The notes under the pieces are model-generated. The model ran no database searches and was not told the DNA's origin. It saw only the letters and a list, made by a program, of their open reading frames with translations. DNA of 64,000 bases, from positions 186,001 through 250,000 of the forward strand of contig NZ_LIOL01000001.1 of the NCBI RefSeq assembly GCF_001418005.1. Direction: 5' to 3'. Below are positions 18,151-25,553 of the stretch, piece by piece. How positions within the stretch are numbered: position 1 is the stretch's first letter; every line of letters starts with the position of its first letter. Position numbers and translations under genes: made by a program. This DNA comes from Chelatococcus sambhunathii. Its GTDB lineage: Bacteria > Pseudomonadota > Alphaproteobacteria > Rhizobiales > Beijerinckiaceae.

Positions 18151-19569
18151 TCACGAGCGCGGCGGCAGCGTCTTGCCGGGATTCATGATGTTGAGGGGGT
18201 CAAGCGCGGCCTTGAGCGTGTGCATCACCGCGAGCGCCGGCGCGCCATGCTCCTCGACGAGATAGACCATCTTCTTCTGACCGACGCCATGCTCGCCGGT
18301 GCAAGTGCCGCCCATGGCGATGGCGCGACGCACGAGCCGGTCGATGAAGCCCTTCACCCGCTCCACCTCGTCCGCATTGTCGAGGTCGAGGAGAGGCTGG
18401 CAATGGAAATTGCCGTCGCCCACATGGCCGGCAATTGGCGAGATGAGGCCGCTCGCCTCGATGTCGCGCTTCGTCTCGTCAACACATTCGGCGAGGCGGG
18501 AGATCGGCACGCACACGTCGGTGGCAACCGAGCGTGCGCCGGGCCGCAGCGCCAGCGCCGCCCAATAGGCGTCGTGCCGTGCCTGCCAGAGGCGGGAGCG
18601 ATCCTCGGGCTGGGTCGCCCAGTCGAAGGCGCCGCCTTCGAACTCCGCCGCGATCTCGCCGAAGCGCTCCGCCTGCTCCTTCACGCCCGCTTCCGTGCCG
18701 TGGAACTCGACGAAGAGCATCGGCGTCTCCTGGAGGCCAAGCTTGGCGTGCAGATTGACGCCGCGAATCATCACCTCGTCGAGCAGCTCGATGCGGGCAA
18801 CCGGCAGGCCCATCTGGATCGTGGCGATGACGGCGTCGCACGCGGCCTTCACGGAGGGGAACGGGCATACGCCGGCCGACACCGCCTCGGGAATGCCGAC
18901 GAGCTTCAGCGTGACCTCGGTGATGACGCCGAGCGTGCCCTCGGAGCCCACGTAGAGCCGCGTCAGATCATAGCCGGCTGAAGTCTTGCGGGCGCGCGTC
19001 GAGGTCTTGACGATCTCGCCCGCCGGCGTGACCACCGTGAGCGCCAGCACATTGTCCTTCATCGTGCCGTAGCGGACCGCATTGGTGCCTGAGGCCCGCG
19101 TCGCCGCCATGCCGCCGAGAGAGGCGTCCGCCCCCGGATCGATGGGGAAGAAGAGCCCCTGGTCGCGCAGGTGCTCGTTGAGCTCCTTGCGCGTGACGCC
19201 CGCCTCCACCGTGCAGTCGAGGTCCTCCGCATGGACGGCGATGATGCGCTTCATGCGGCTCATGTCGATGGACACGCCGCCGTAGGGAGCATTGACATGG
19301 CCTTCGAGCGAGGTGCCCGTACCGAAGGGGATGACGGGCATGCGATGCGCCGCGCATAGCCGCACGATCTCCGCGACTTCCTCGGTGTTCTCGGGGAAGA
19401 CCACAGCGTCAGGCGGCTGGTTAGGGATCCACGTGAGGGTATGGCCGTGCTGCTCGCGCACGGCCTGACTCGTGACGAGGCGGTTGCCGAAGCGCTCGGC
19501 GAGCGCGGCGACGACGGCCGCCACGGTCGTCTCGTCCGGTCTTGCCGGCTGTTCTGCGGCGGAGGTCAT
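18151..19569 (-). CDS. FAD-linked oxidase, D-lactate/glycolate dehydrogenase type
   Basis: A 472-residue flavoprotein with an N-terminal FAD-binding domain of the vanillyl-alcohol oxidase fold (MPVIPFGTGTSLEGHVNAPYGGVSIDMSRM; DPGADASLGGMAATRASGTNAVRYGTMKDNV) and a C-terminal cap domain ending with AGHVGDGNFHCQPLLD and GTCTGEHGVGQKKM. These His-containing motifs are typical of D-lactate dehydrogenase (cytochrome) and GlcD-like enzymes, which oxidise 2-hydroxy acids. Without GlcE/GlcF partners nearby, a D-lactate dehydrogenase is the better guess. The ATG at 19569 follows GAGGATTCGCGC. Confidence 0.88.
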   Translation of the reverse strand: MTSAAEQPARPDETTVAAVVAALAERFGNRLVTSQAVREQHGHTLTWIPNQPPDAVVFPENTEEVAEIVRLCAAHRMPVIPFGTGTSLEGHVNAPYGGVSIDMSRMKRIIAVHAEDLDCTVEAGVTRKELNEHLRDQGLFFPIDPGADASLGGMAATRASGTNAVRYGTMKDNVLALTVVTPAGEIVKTSTRARKTSAGYDLTRLYVGSEGTLGVITEVTLKLVGIPEAVSAGVCPFPSVKAACDAVIATIQMGLPVARIELLDEVMIRGVNLHAKLGLQETPMLFVEFHGTEAGVKEQAERFGEIAAEFEGGAFDWATQPEDRSRLWQARHDAYWAALALRPGARSVATDVCVPISRLAECVDETKRDIEASGLISPIAGHVGDGNFHCQPLLDLDNADEVERVKGFIDRLVRRAIAMGGTCTGEHGVGQKKMVYLVEEHGAPALAVMHTLKAALDPLNIMNPGKTLPPRS

Positions 19570-19756
19570 GCGCGAATCCTCGGGCTATTGCTCATGGGCT
19601 CGAGCGCATCTTCTATGCCCTTGCGCCGCGCACAAGTGCGCATTCGTCGCAAGGCGACACGATTCGTTAGGTTTGCATTCAGGTTGGAATGCTTAAACTT
19701 TGATCCTGGGGTGCCTCGCCCGGCGCCCGGCAGCCAGCACGATCCGGAGAGGTTCC

Positions 19757-20308
19757 TTGCGCAACCCGGCAGACGCACCGGCCCTGTTCTTTGCCCCCTT
19801 CGTCTCCTCGACCATGCGGGCGGAGGCGCACTGGATCGACTATAACGGCCACCTTAACGCCGCCTACTACAACGTCTTCTTCGACCGGGCGGTGGACGAG
19901 GCGTTCGGGCTCGTCGGCCTCGGCCCCGGCTATGTCGAGGAGCGCAAGGCCTCCTTCTTCGTGGTCGAGAGCCATATCCGCTACCGGCGCGAGCTGCGCG
20001 AGAACGACCCGGTCCGCGTCACGCTGCAACTCCTCGCCTTCGACGAGAAGCGCATCCACTATTTCATGGAGCTGCATCACGCCGCCGAAGGCTGGCTGGC
20101 GGCCTCCTGCGAGAACCTGTCGCTGCACGTCGACATGCGCACGCGCAAGGTAGCGGCCTTCCCGCCGGACATCCTGGCGAACCTCGCCGTCATGCGTGCG
20201 GCGCATGCCCGTCTTCCGCATCCGGAAGACGCCGGCAGGTCCATCACCATGCCGGAGCGGGGCGAGGACGAGTACGAGCCTCAGATCGCCTCCGGCACCC
20301 GCCACTGA
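19757..20308 (+). CDS. Thioesterase family protein (hot-dog fold)
   Basis: A 183-residue protein with the hot-dog thioesterase pattern APFVSSTMRAEAHWIDYNGHLNAAYYNVFFDRAVDEAF, where the Asp in DYNGHLN is the likely catalytic residue, then SFFVVESHIRYRRELRENDPVRV and a DEKRIHYFMELHH strand. It probably hydrolyses an acyl-CoA; the acyl chain is unknown. The TTG at 19757 is preferred because GGAGAGG lies four bases upstream and the APFV segment belongs to the family; the first ATG (19814) would remove it. It ends six bases from a convergent small gene. Confidence 0.82.
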   Translation: MRNPADAPALFFAPFVSSTMRAEAHWIDYNGHLNAAYYNVFFDRAVDEAFGLVGLGPGYVEERKASFFVVESHIRYRRELRENDPVRVTLQLLAFDEKRIHYFMELHHAAEGWLAASCENLSLHVDMRTRKVAAFPPDILANLAVMRAAHARLPHPEDAGRSITMPERGEDEYEPQIASGTRH

Positions 20309-20314
20309 GCGACA

Positions 20315-20590
20315 TCAGCAGCGCGGGCATTCCATCGTGCGCAGGGGCTGCTGAAAGCGGTCGATCTGCTGCTGCTGCCGCATCTGGTTGAATTCGAACT
20401 GCTGCTGCTGCCGGTCCTGCGAACGCTGCAGCTCGCGCGTCACATCGCGGTCAGACTGGCGATATTGCCGCTCTACGCGGTTGAGGGCCCCTTCCTGGCC
20501 GTGCGCCGGCAGCGGACCGGCGGCGAGGCCGATCATGAGCGCCGCGCCCGCGGCAAGGGCCGGCGCGAGCAACACCATTCTGCGGGGCAT
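20315..20590 (-). CDS. Small secreted Gln-rich protein of unknown function
   Basis: A 91-residue protein with a clear signal peptide (MPRRMVLLAPALAAGAALMI and on, probably cut after LPAHG), followed by a polar helix in which Gln and Arg dominate (QQQQFEFNQMRQQQQ) and a Cys-x-x-Cys end (ECPRC). I recognise no family. The ATG at 20590 has GAGGAG about nine bases before it. It could be a periplasmic coiled-coil protein; the two terminal cysteines could form a disulfide. The 14-base palindrome at 20614-20627 lies directly upstream. Confidence 0.65.
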   Translation of the reverse strand: MPRRMVLLAPALAAGAALMIGLAAGPLPAHGQEGALNRVERQYRQSDRDVTRELQRSQDRQQQQFEFNQMRQQQQIDRFQQPLRTMECPRC

Positions 20591-20613
20591 CCTGTCCACT
20601 CCTCTCATCATGC

Positions 20614-20627
20614 CCCCTATATAGGGG
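20614..20627. promoter_or_regulatory. Perfect palindrome with embedded -10 box
   Basis: CCCCTATATAGGGG is a perfect 14-base palindrome between the divergent small secreted protein gene (start 20590) and uvrD (start 20693). The central TATATA could serve as -10 box on either strand, with transcription of the minus gene beginning near 20608. The symmetry suits a dimeric repressor, or it may be coincidence of a -10 hexamer in GC-rich DNA. Confidence 0.35.
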
Positions 20628-20692
20628 CCGCATGCCTCCCCTCCTAGGCCGGCGAGTGACCGCGACACTCGACGCCGTTCGCCTTTTGGTCC

Positions 20693-23104
20693 ATGGTCCG
20701 ACCGATGACTCGCGTACCCACACAGGGCCCTGCGTCCGGCCCCGACGATCTCGCCCACACGCCCCGCCCCGGCTCGCTCGCCGCCCGGGCGCGCGCGGCC
20801 GCCGCGCCGACGCCCTACCTCTCCGGTCTCAATGCCGAGCAGCGTCGGGCGGTGGAGGCGACCGAAGGCCCGGTCCTCGTGCTCGCGGGCGCCGGAACGG
20901 GCAAGACGCGCGTCCTGACGACGCGCATCGCCCATCTCATCGCGACCGGGCTCGCCTGGCCGTCAGGCATCCTCGCCGTGACCTTCACCAACAAGGCCGC
21001 GCGCGAGATGAAGGAGCGCGTCGCCCACCTCGTCGGCCCCGCGGCGGAGGGCATGCCCTGGCTCGGCACCTTTCACGCCATCGGCACCAAGATCCTGCGC
21101 CGTCACGCCGAGCTCGTCGGGCTCAAGTCCGACTTCACCATCCTCGACGTCGACGACCAGATCCGGCTGCTGAAACAGGTGCTGCAGGCCGAGAACATCG
21201 ACGACAAGCGCTGGCCGGCCCGCCAGCTCGCCAGCCTCATCGACGGCTGGAAGAACCGCGCCCTGCAGCCCGCGAAGGTACCGCACGGCGAGGCCGCCGC
21301 CTTCGCCCACGGGCGCGGCGCGGAACTCTATGCGCTCTATGAGGAGCGGCTGAAGATCCTCAACGCGGCGGATTTCGGCGACCTGCTGCTGGAATCGATC
21401 CGGCTCTTCCAGGAGCATCCCGACGTCCTCGCCGACTACCAGCGCCGCTTCCGCTACATCCTCGTCGACGAGTACCAGGACACCAACGTCGCCCAGTACC
21501 TGTGGCTGCGCCTCGTTGCCCAGGCACACCGCAACCTGTGCTGCGTCGGCGACGACGACCAGTCCATCTACGGCTGGCGCGGCGCGGAGGTGGACAACAT
21601 CCTGCGCTTCGAGCACGACTTCCCCGGCGCCACCGTGGTGCGGCTCGAGCGCAACTATCGCTCCACCGGCCATATCCTTGCCGCCGCTTCGCATCTCATC
21701 GCGCATAACGAGGGTCGCCTCGGCAAGACCCTGCGCACCGAGGACGAGCCGGGCGAGAAGGTCACCGTCACCGGTGCCTGGGATTCGGAGGAGGAGGCCC
21801 GCCTCATCGGCGAGGAGATCGAGGCCTTGCAGGGAAAGGGCCATCCGCTCTCCGAAATGGCCGTGCTCGTGCGTATCTCGGCGCAAATGCGCGAGATCGA
21901 GGACCGCTTCGTCCAGCTCGGCCTGCCCTACCGCGTCATCGGCGGCCCGCGCTTCTACGAGCGCATGGAGATCCGCGACGCCCTCGCCTATCTGCGCTGC
22001 GTCGTGCAGCCGGCCGACGACCTCGCCTTCGAGCGCATCGTCAATACGCCGAAGCGCGGCCTGGGTGATGCCACGCTGCAGGTGCTGCACGCCCATGCCC
22101 GCGCTGCGCGCATCCCGCTCATGGAGGCGGCGCGCTTCATCGTCGAGACCGAGGAGTTGAAGCCGAAGCCGCGCAGGACGCTGCGCGACCTCCTCGCCAA
22201 TTTCTCGCGCTGGTCGCAGAGCCTCGAGGCGACGCCCCACACCGAGCTCGCCGAGACGGTGCTGGAGGAATCGGGCTATACTGAGATGTGGCAGAAGGAC
22301 CGCTCGGCCGAGGCCGCGGGCCGGCTCGAAAACCTCAAGGAGCTCGTCCGCTCGCTCGAGGAATTCCCCGACCTGCCGAGCTTCCTCGAACATGTCTCGC
22401 TCGTCATGGACGCGGTCGAGAGCGACAGCGACGACCGCGTCAGCATCATGACCCTGCACGCCGCCAAGGGGCTCGAGTTCGACACCGTCTTCCTGCCCGG
22501 CTGGGAGGAAGGGCTGTTCCCGAACCAGCGCGCCCTCGACGAGAGCGGCCGTGCCGGCCTCGAGGAGGAGCGGCGCCTCGCTCATGTCGGCCTCACGCGG
22601 GCGCGGCGCCGGGCCAAGCTCTATTTTGCCTCCAACCGCCGCATCCACGGCCTGTGGAATTCGACCATCCCGAGCCGCTTCATCGACGAATTGCCGGAGG
22701 CGAGCGTCGAGGTGACCGAAGCGCCGGCTGCCTATACCTACGGCAGCTACGGCCAGAGCCGCTTCGACATGGCCGAGCCCTTCCGCTCCTCCTATGCGAC
22801 GCCGGGCTGGCAGCGCGCGCAGGCCAACAGCGCCGGCTGGGGCGGTGGACGCGGCGGCCAATCCGGCAGCTTCGCGTCGGGGCGCGGCGCCGGCGCGAGG
22901 CGTGGCGGACCGTTGATGATCGAGGGCGAACTCGTCGCCAAGTCGACGGGAACAGCCTCGGCCTTCGGCACGGGCGACCGTGTGTTCCATCTCAAGTTCG
23001 GTCCCGGCACGGTCGCGGCTGTGGACGGCAACAAGCTCACCGTCGATTTCGACAAGGCCGGCCGCAAGATGGTGCTCGACAGTTTCGTCGAACGCGGCAG
23101 CTGA
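20693..23104 (+). CDS. uvrD: ATP-dependent DNA helicase II
   Basis: UvrD is a 3'-5' superfamily I helicase for nucleotide-excision and mismatch repair. Motifs in order: Walker A LAGAGTGKT (Lys71), motif Ia TFTNKAAREM, Walker B VDEYQDTN, motif III DDDQSIYGWRGA, motif IV LERNYRST, motif V TLHAAKGLEFDTVFL, motif VI RLAHVGLTRARR. The C-terminal region has a Gly/Arg-rich linker and a Tudor-like end (GDRVFHLKFGPGTVAAVDGNKLTVDFDKAG), seen in UvrD/PcrA. Length is 803. The start may be the ATG at 20693 or 20705; neither has a clear ribosome binding site. A HlyU-family gene follows 14 bases later. Confidence 0.95.
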   Translation: MVRPMTRVPTQGPASGPDDLAHTPRPGSLAARARAAAAPTPYLSGLNAEQRRAVEATEGPVLVLAGAGTGKTRVLTTRIAHLIATGLAWPSGILAVTFTNKAAREMKERVAHLVGPAAEGMPWLGTFHAIGTKILRRHAELVGLKSDFTILDVDDQIRLLKQVLQAENIDDKRWPARQLASLIDGWKNRALQPAKVPHGEAAAFAHGRGAELYALYEERLKILNAADFGDLLLESIRLFQEHPDVLADYQRRFRYILVDEYQDTNVAQYLWLRLVAQAHRNLCCVGDDDQSIYGWRGAEVDNILRFEHDFPGATVVRLERNYRSTGHILAAASHLIAHNEGRLGKTLRTEDEPGEKVTVTGAWDSEEEARLIGEEIEALQGKGHPLSEMAVLVRISAQMREIEDRFVQLGLPYRVIGGPRFYERMEIRDALAYLRCVVQPADDLAFERIVNTPKRGLGDATLQVLHAHARAARIPLMEAARFIVETEELKPKPRRTLRDLLANFSRWSQSLEATPHTELAETVLEESGYTEMWQKDRSAEAAGRLENLKELVRSLEEFPDLPSFLEHVSLVMDAVESDSDDRVSIMTLHAAKGLEFDTVFLPGWEEGLFPNQRALDESGRAGLEEERRLAHVGLTRARRRAKLYFASNRRIHGLWNSTIPSRFIDELPEASVEVTEAPAAYTYGSYGQSRFDMAEPFRSSYATPGWQRAQANSAGWGGGRGGQSGSFASGRGAGARRGGPLMIEGELVAKSTGTASAFGTGDRVFHLKFGPGTVAAVDGNKLTVDFDKAGRKMVLDSFVERGS

Positions 23105-23118
23105 GGGGAGACGAGCCA

Positions 23119-23421
23119 ATGAGCTTTTGGAAGGGACTTTTGGGCGGGCTCTTCGGCGGCGGGCGGGAGGCCTCGCCCGAGGATGCGCCTGCGGGCGAGG
23201 CCGTGGAATACAAGGGCTTCCGCATCCGCCCCGCGCCCTACCCCGCCGGCGCCCAGTTCCAGACCGCCGGCATCATCGAGAAGGAGATCGGCGGCGAGAC
23301 GAAGGAATATCGCTTCGTGCGCGCCGAGACCCACGCGAGCCGCGGCGACGCGGAGAATTTCGCGCTCACCAAGGGCCGGCAGATCATCGACGAGCAGGGC
23401 GAGCGCATCTTCAAGGATTGA
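23119..23421 (+). CDS. HlyU family protein
   Basis: A 100-residue protein starting with a short hydrophobic, Gly-rich segment (MSFWKGLLGGLFGG), then EYKGFRIRPAPYPAGAQFQTAGIIEKEIGGETKEYRFVRAETHASRGDAENFALTKGRQIIDEQGERIF, which is the HlyU family pattern (PF10115). Vibrio HlyU is named as a regulator, but the alphaproteobacterial members have no winged helix that I can see and their role is unclear. It has GGGAG upstream of the ATG at 23119 and likely shares the uvrD transcript. Confidence 0.85.
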   Translation: MSFWKGLLGGLFGGGREASPEDAPAGEAVEYKGFRIRPAPYPAGAQFQTAGIIEKEIGGETKEYRFVRAETHASRGDAENFALTKGRQIIDEQGERIFKD

Positions 23422-23481
23422 GATCGCTTGCATCACTTTTGTTCAAGACCGGCCTCGAGCGCTTTCGCGTATGATGGCGGC

Positions 23482-24345
23482 ATGGATACGGTGACTCAGG
23501 AAGAGGCTGTTGCGGCGACGCCGCTCGCGGATGACGAGCGGGCGCGTTTCTTCGCGGCTTCGCCCTTCGGCGGGCTGGAGTGCCTGACCGCCACCTTCCG
23601 CTTGCATCGCTACGCTCCGCATGCGCACGAGACCTATGCCGTCGGCGCCATCCTCGCGGGCTGCGAGACCTTCTCCAGCCGCCGGGGCCGCGGCTATGCG
23701 GGACCGGGTGAACTCGTCTTCATGAACCCGCACGAGGTTCACGACGGCGCCCCGCACGACGGCGGCTATGCCTACCGCATGAGCTATCCGTCCATCGAGA
23801 CGCTGGGCGCCGTCGCCGCGGAAGTCAGCGGGCGCTCAGACGTGGGCATCCCCTTCTTCCCGCAGCCCGTGGTGCACGATCCGGCCGGCTTCGCCCTCTT
23901 CGTGGAGGCCCATGTGGCCCTCCAGGAGGATGAGGACGCCCTCAAGGGCGCCGAACTCCTCTACAGGTTCCTGTCCCTCGTCATCGTGCGCCATGCCCGC
24001 CTGCCCGCGCGCGAGCCCGGGCGTGAGCACGGCCCCGTCGCGCGCGTCAAGGCGCTGCTCGGCGAGCGTTTCGCCGAGCCCCTCACGCTGGAAGACCTGG
24101 CAGCGGAGGCGCGCCTGTCACGCCATCATCTCATCCGCGCCTTCGCGCGCGAGACGGGGATGACCCCGCACGCCTTTCTCGTCAATCGCCGCATCAATGC
24201 CGCCGAAACCCTGCTGCGCGCCGGGCTTTCGCCGGCCGAGGTGGCGCAGGCGACGGGCTTTGCCGATCAGAGCCACCTCACCCGCGCCTTCAAGCTGCGC
24301 CGCGGCGTCACGCCCGGCGCCTACCGCATGGCCTTTGCCCGATGA
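23482..24345 (+). CDS. AraC family transcriptional regulator
   Basis: A 287-residue regulator: an N-terminal cupin-type ligand-binding domain (FRLHRYAPHAHETYAVGAILAGCETF and GPGELVFMNPHEVHDGAP), then two helix-turn-helix units at the C-terminus (LTLEDLAAEARLSRHHLIRAFARETGMTPHAFL and LSPAEVAQATGFADQSHLTRAFKLRRGVTPGAYR). It overlaps azlC by four bases, so it probably controls its own operon and the AzlCD exporter, perhaps sensing an amino acid. The ATG at 23482 is seven bases after a TATGAT hexamer (23470-23475), which would give a leaderless mRNA; an upstream in-frame ATG at 23428 lacks family sequence. Confidence 0.9.
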   Translation: MDTVTQEEAVAATPLADDERARFFAASPFGGLECLTATFRLHRYAPHAHETYAVGAILAGCETFSSRRGRGYAGPGELVFMNPHEVHDGAPHDGGYAYRMSYPSIETLGAVAAEVSGRSDVGIPFFPQPVVHDPAGFALFVEAHVALQEDEDALKGAELLYRFLSLVIVRHARLPAREPGREHGPVARVKALLGERFAEPLTLEDLAAEARLSRHHLIRAFARETGMTPHAFLVNRRINAAETLLRAGLSPAEVAQATGFADQSHLTRAFKLRRGVTPGAYRMAFAR

Positions 24346-25073
24346 ACAAGCCCTTTGCGCCCTCGGCGCCGGTCGACATGGCGCGCGAGCGCGCGGCCGG
24401 CATTCGCGACATCATGCCCGTGATGGTCGCCGCCGCCCCCATCGGCCTCCTGTTCGGCGCCCTGTGCGCCGGCAAGGGGCTGAGCCCGGCCGAGGCCGGC
24501 CTCATGTCCGTCCTCGTCTTCGCCGGCGGAGCCCAGTTCGCGGCGCTCGAACTGTGGACGTGGCCGGTGCCCATCGCCACGCTCGCCTTCTCGACCCTGC
24601 TCATCAACGCCCGCCACATCCTCATGGGTGCCTCGCTGGCGCCGAAGATGCGCAGCTTCTCCCTCGGCCAGAAGCTCGCCGGCTTCTACGTCCTCACCGA
24701 CGAATCCTGGGCGCTGGCCGAGCGGCGGGCGAAGGACCGGCCGCTCACCCCGGCCTACTGGTTCGCAGTCGCGGGACTGCTGCCCCTCTCCTGGGTGGGC
24801 GCAACCATCGCCGGGGCCGTCCTCGGCTCGTTCCTGGGCGATCCGGCGCGCATCGGCGCGGATTTCGCCTTCACCGCGCTTTTCATCGGCCTCATCGCCG
24901 GCTTCTGGAACGGCCGCGTCAGCGCCGCCGCCATCGGCGCGAGCGCCGCCGTCTCGGCCGCCACCTATTTCGCCTTCGGCCCGCCGTGGCACGTGGCGGC
25001 CGGCGCACTCACCGGCATCGCCGCCGCCTATGTCGCCGCCCCCGCCGGCGAGGAGCCTCCGGAGGCCGCATGA
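24342..25073 (+). CDS. azlC: AzlC family permease, large subunit of an amino-acid exporter
   Basis: A 243-residue integral membrane protein with about seven hydrophobic segments. The opening (ERAAGIRDIMPVMVAAAPIGLLFGALC) and the block FAGGAQFAALELW followed by LLINARHILMGASLAPKMR are characteristic of AzlC/YgaZ. With AzlD it exports branched-chain amino acids (leucine analogues in Bacillus; valine, isoleucine and methionine in other species). It overlaps the AraC gene and azlD by four bases each, so the three are translated together. The ATG at 24342 is fixed by the overlap. Confidence 0.92.
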   Translation: MNKPFAPSAPVDMARERAAGIRDIMPVMVAAAPIGLLFGALCAGKGLSPAEAGLMSVLVFAGGAQFAALELWTWPVPIATLAFSTLLINARHILMGASLAPKMRSFSLGQKLAGFYVLTDESWALAERRAKDRPLTPAYWFAVAGLLPLSWVGATIAGAVLGSFLGDPARIGADFAFTALFIGLIAGFWNGRVSAAAIGASAAVSAATYFAFGPPWHVAAGALTGIAAAYVAAPAGEEPPEAA

Positions 25074-25372
25074 CCATCGACCCGACCACGCTCGCCGCCA
25101 TCCTCGCGATGGCGGTGATCACCTACCTCACGCGCATCGCCGGCATCTTCCTCGTCGGACGGCTCGCCCTCTCCGGCCGCGCCAAGGCGGCCTTCGACGC
25201 CATCCCGCCGGCGGTGCTCGTCGCCGTCATCGCACCGACCGCGCTCGCCACCGGCTGGCCGGAGACGCTCGCCGCCCTCGTCACCGCCGTGGCCGCGACG
25301 CGCCTGCCCCTCCTCGCCACCATCGCCGTAGGTGTCGCGAGCGTGGTCCTGCTGCGGATGATCGCGGGATAG
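25070..25372 (+). CDS. azlD: AzlD family permease, small subunit of an amino-acid exporter
   Basis: A 100-residue protein with four hydrophobic segments and the family pattern MAVITYLTRIAGIFLVGRL, FDAIPPAVLVAVIAPTAL, and LVTAVAATRLPLLATIAVGVASVVLLR. It is the partner of AzlC. The ATG at 25070 overlaps the azlC stop (ATGA) and has GGAGGCCGC before it. It ends the AraC-azlC-azlD operon. I see no clear terminator before the repeat at 25454. Confidence 0.92.
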   Translation: MTIDPTTLAAILAMAVITYLTRIAGIFLVGRLALSGRAKAAFDAIPPAVLVAVIAPTALATGWPETLAALVTAVAATRLPLLATIAVGVASVVLLRMIAG

Positions 25373-25453
25373 GCACGGCAGCCGCGATTTTCAGCCATCA
25401 TGCCCGCGCTTAGCACACGAAAACGGGGAACAGCGGCGCGCAACCTCCTCGCC

Positions 25454-25540
25454 CGCCTTGGCCGGGCTTGTCCCAGCCATCCACGCCTTTCGGCCGAGTG
25501 CAAGCATGGCGTGGATGCCCGCGACAAGCGCGGGCATAAC
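25454..25540. repeat. Palindromic intergenic repeat, copy 1
   Basis: The stretch contains GCCATCCACGCCTT (from about 25476) and, inverted, GGCGTGGATGCC (25509-25520), followed by CGCGACAAGCGCGGGCAT. The same arrangement with near-identical arms occurs at 59366-59462. Such elements lie between genes in many Hyphomicrobiales genomes (REP/BIME-like). This copy sits between azlD and the 3' end of pepP. Confidence 0.75.
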
Positions 25541-25553
25541 GGAAAGCCCGCGC

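Noticed and set aside
17429-23421. Possible hemolysin locus because both HlyC-like and HlyU-like proteins occur
   Set aside because: They are 5 kb apart on opposite strands, no RTX protein or HlyB/HlyD transporter is present, and both families are widespread in non-haemolytic alphaproteobacteria.
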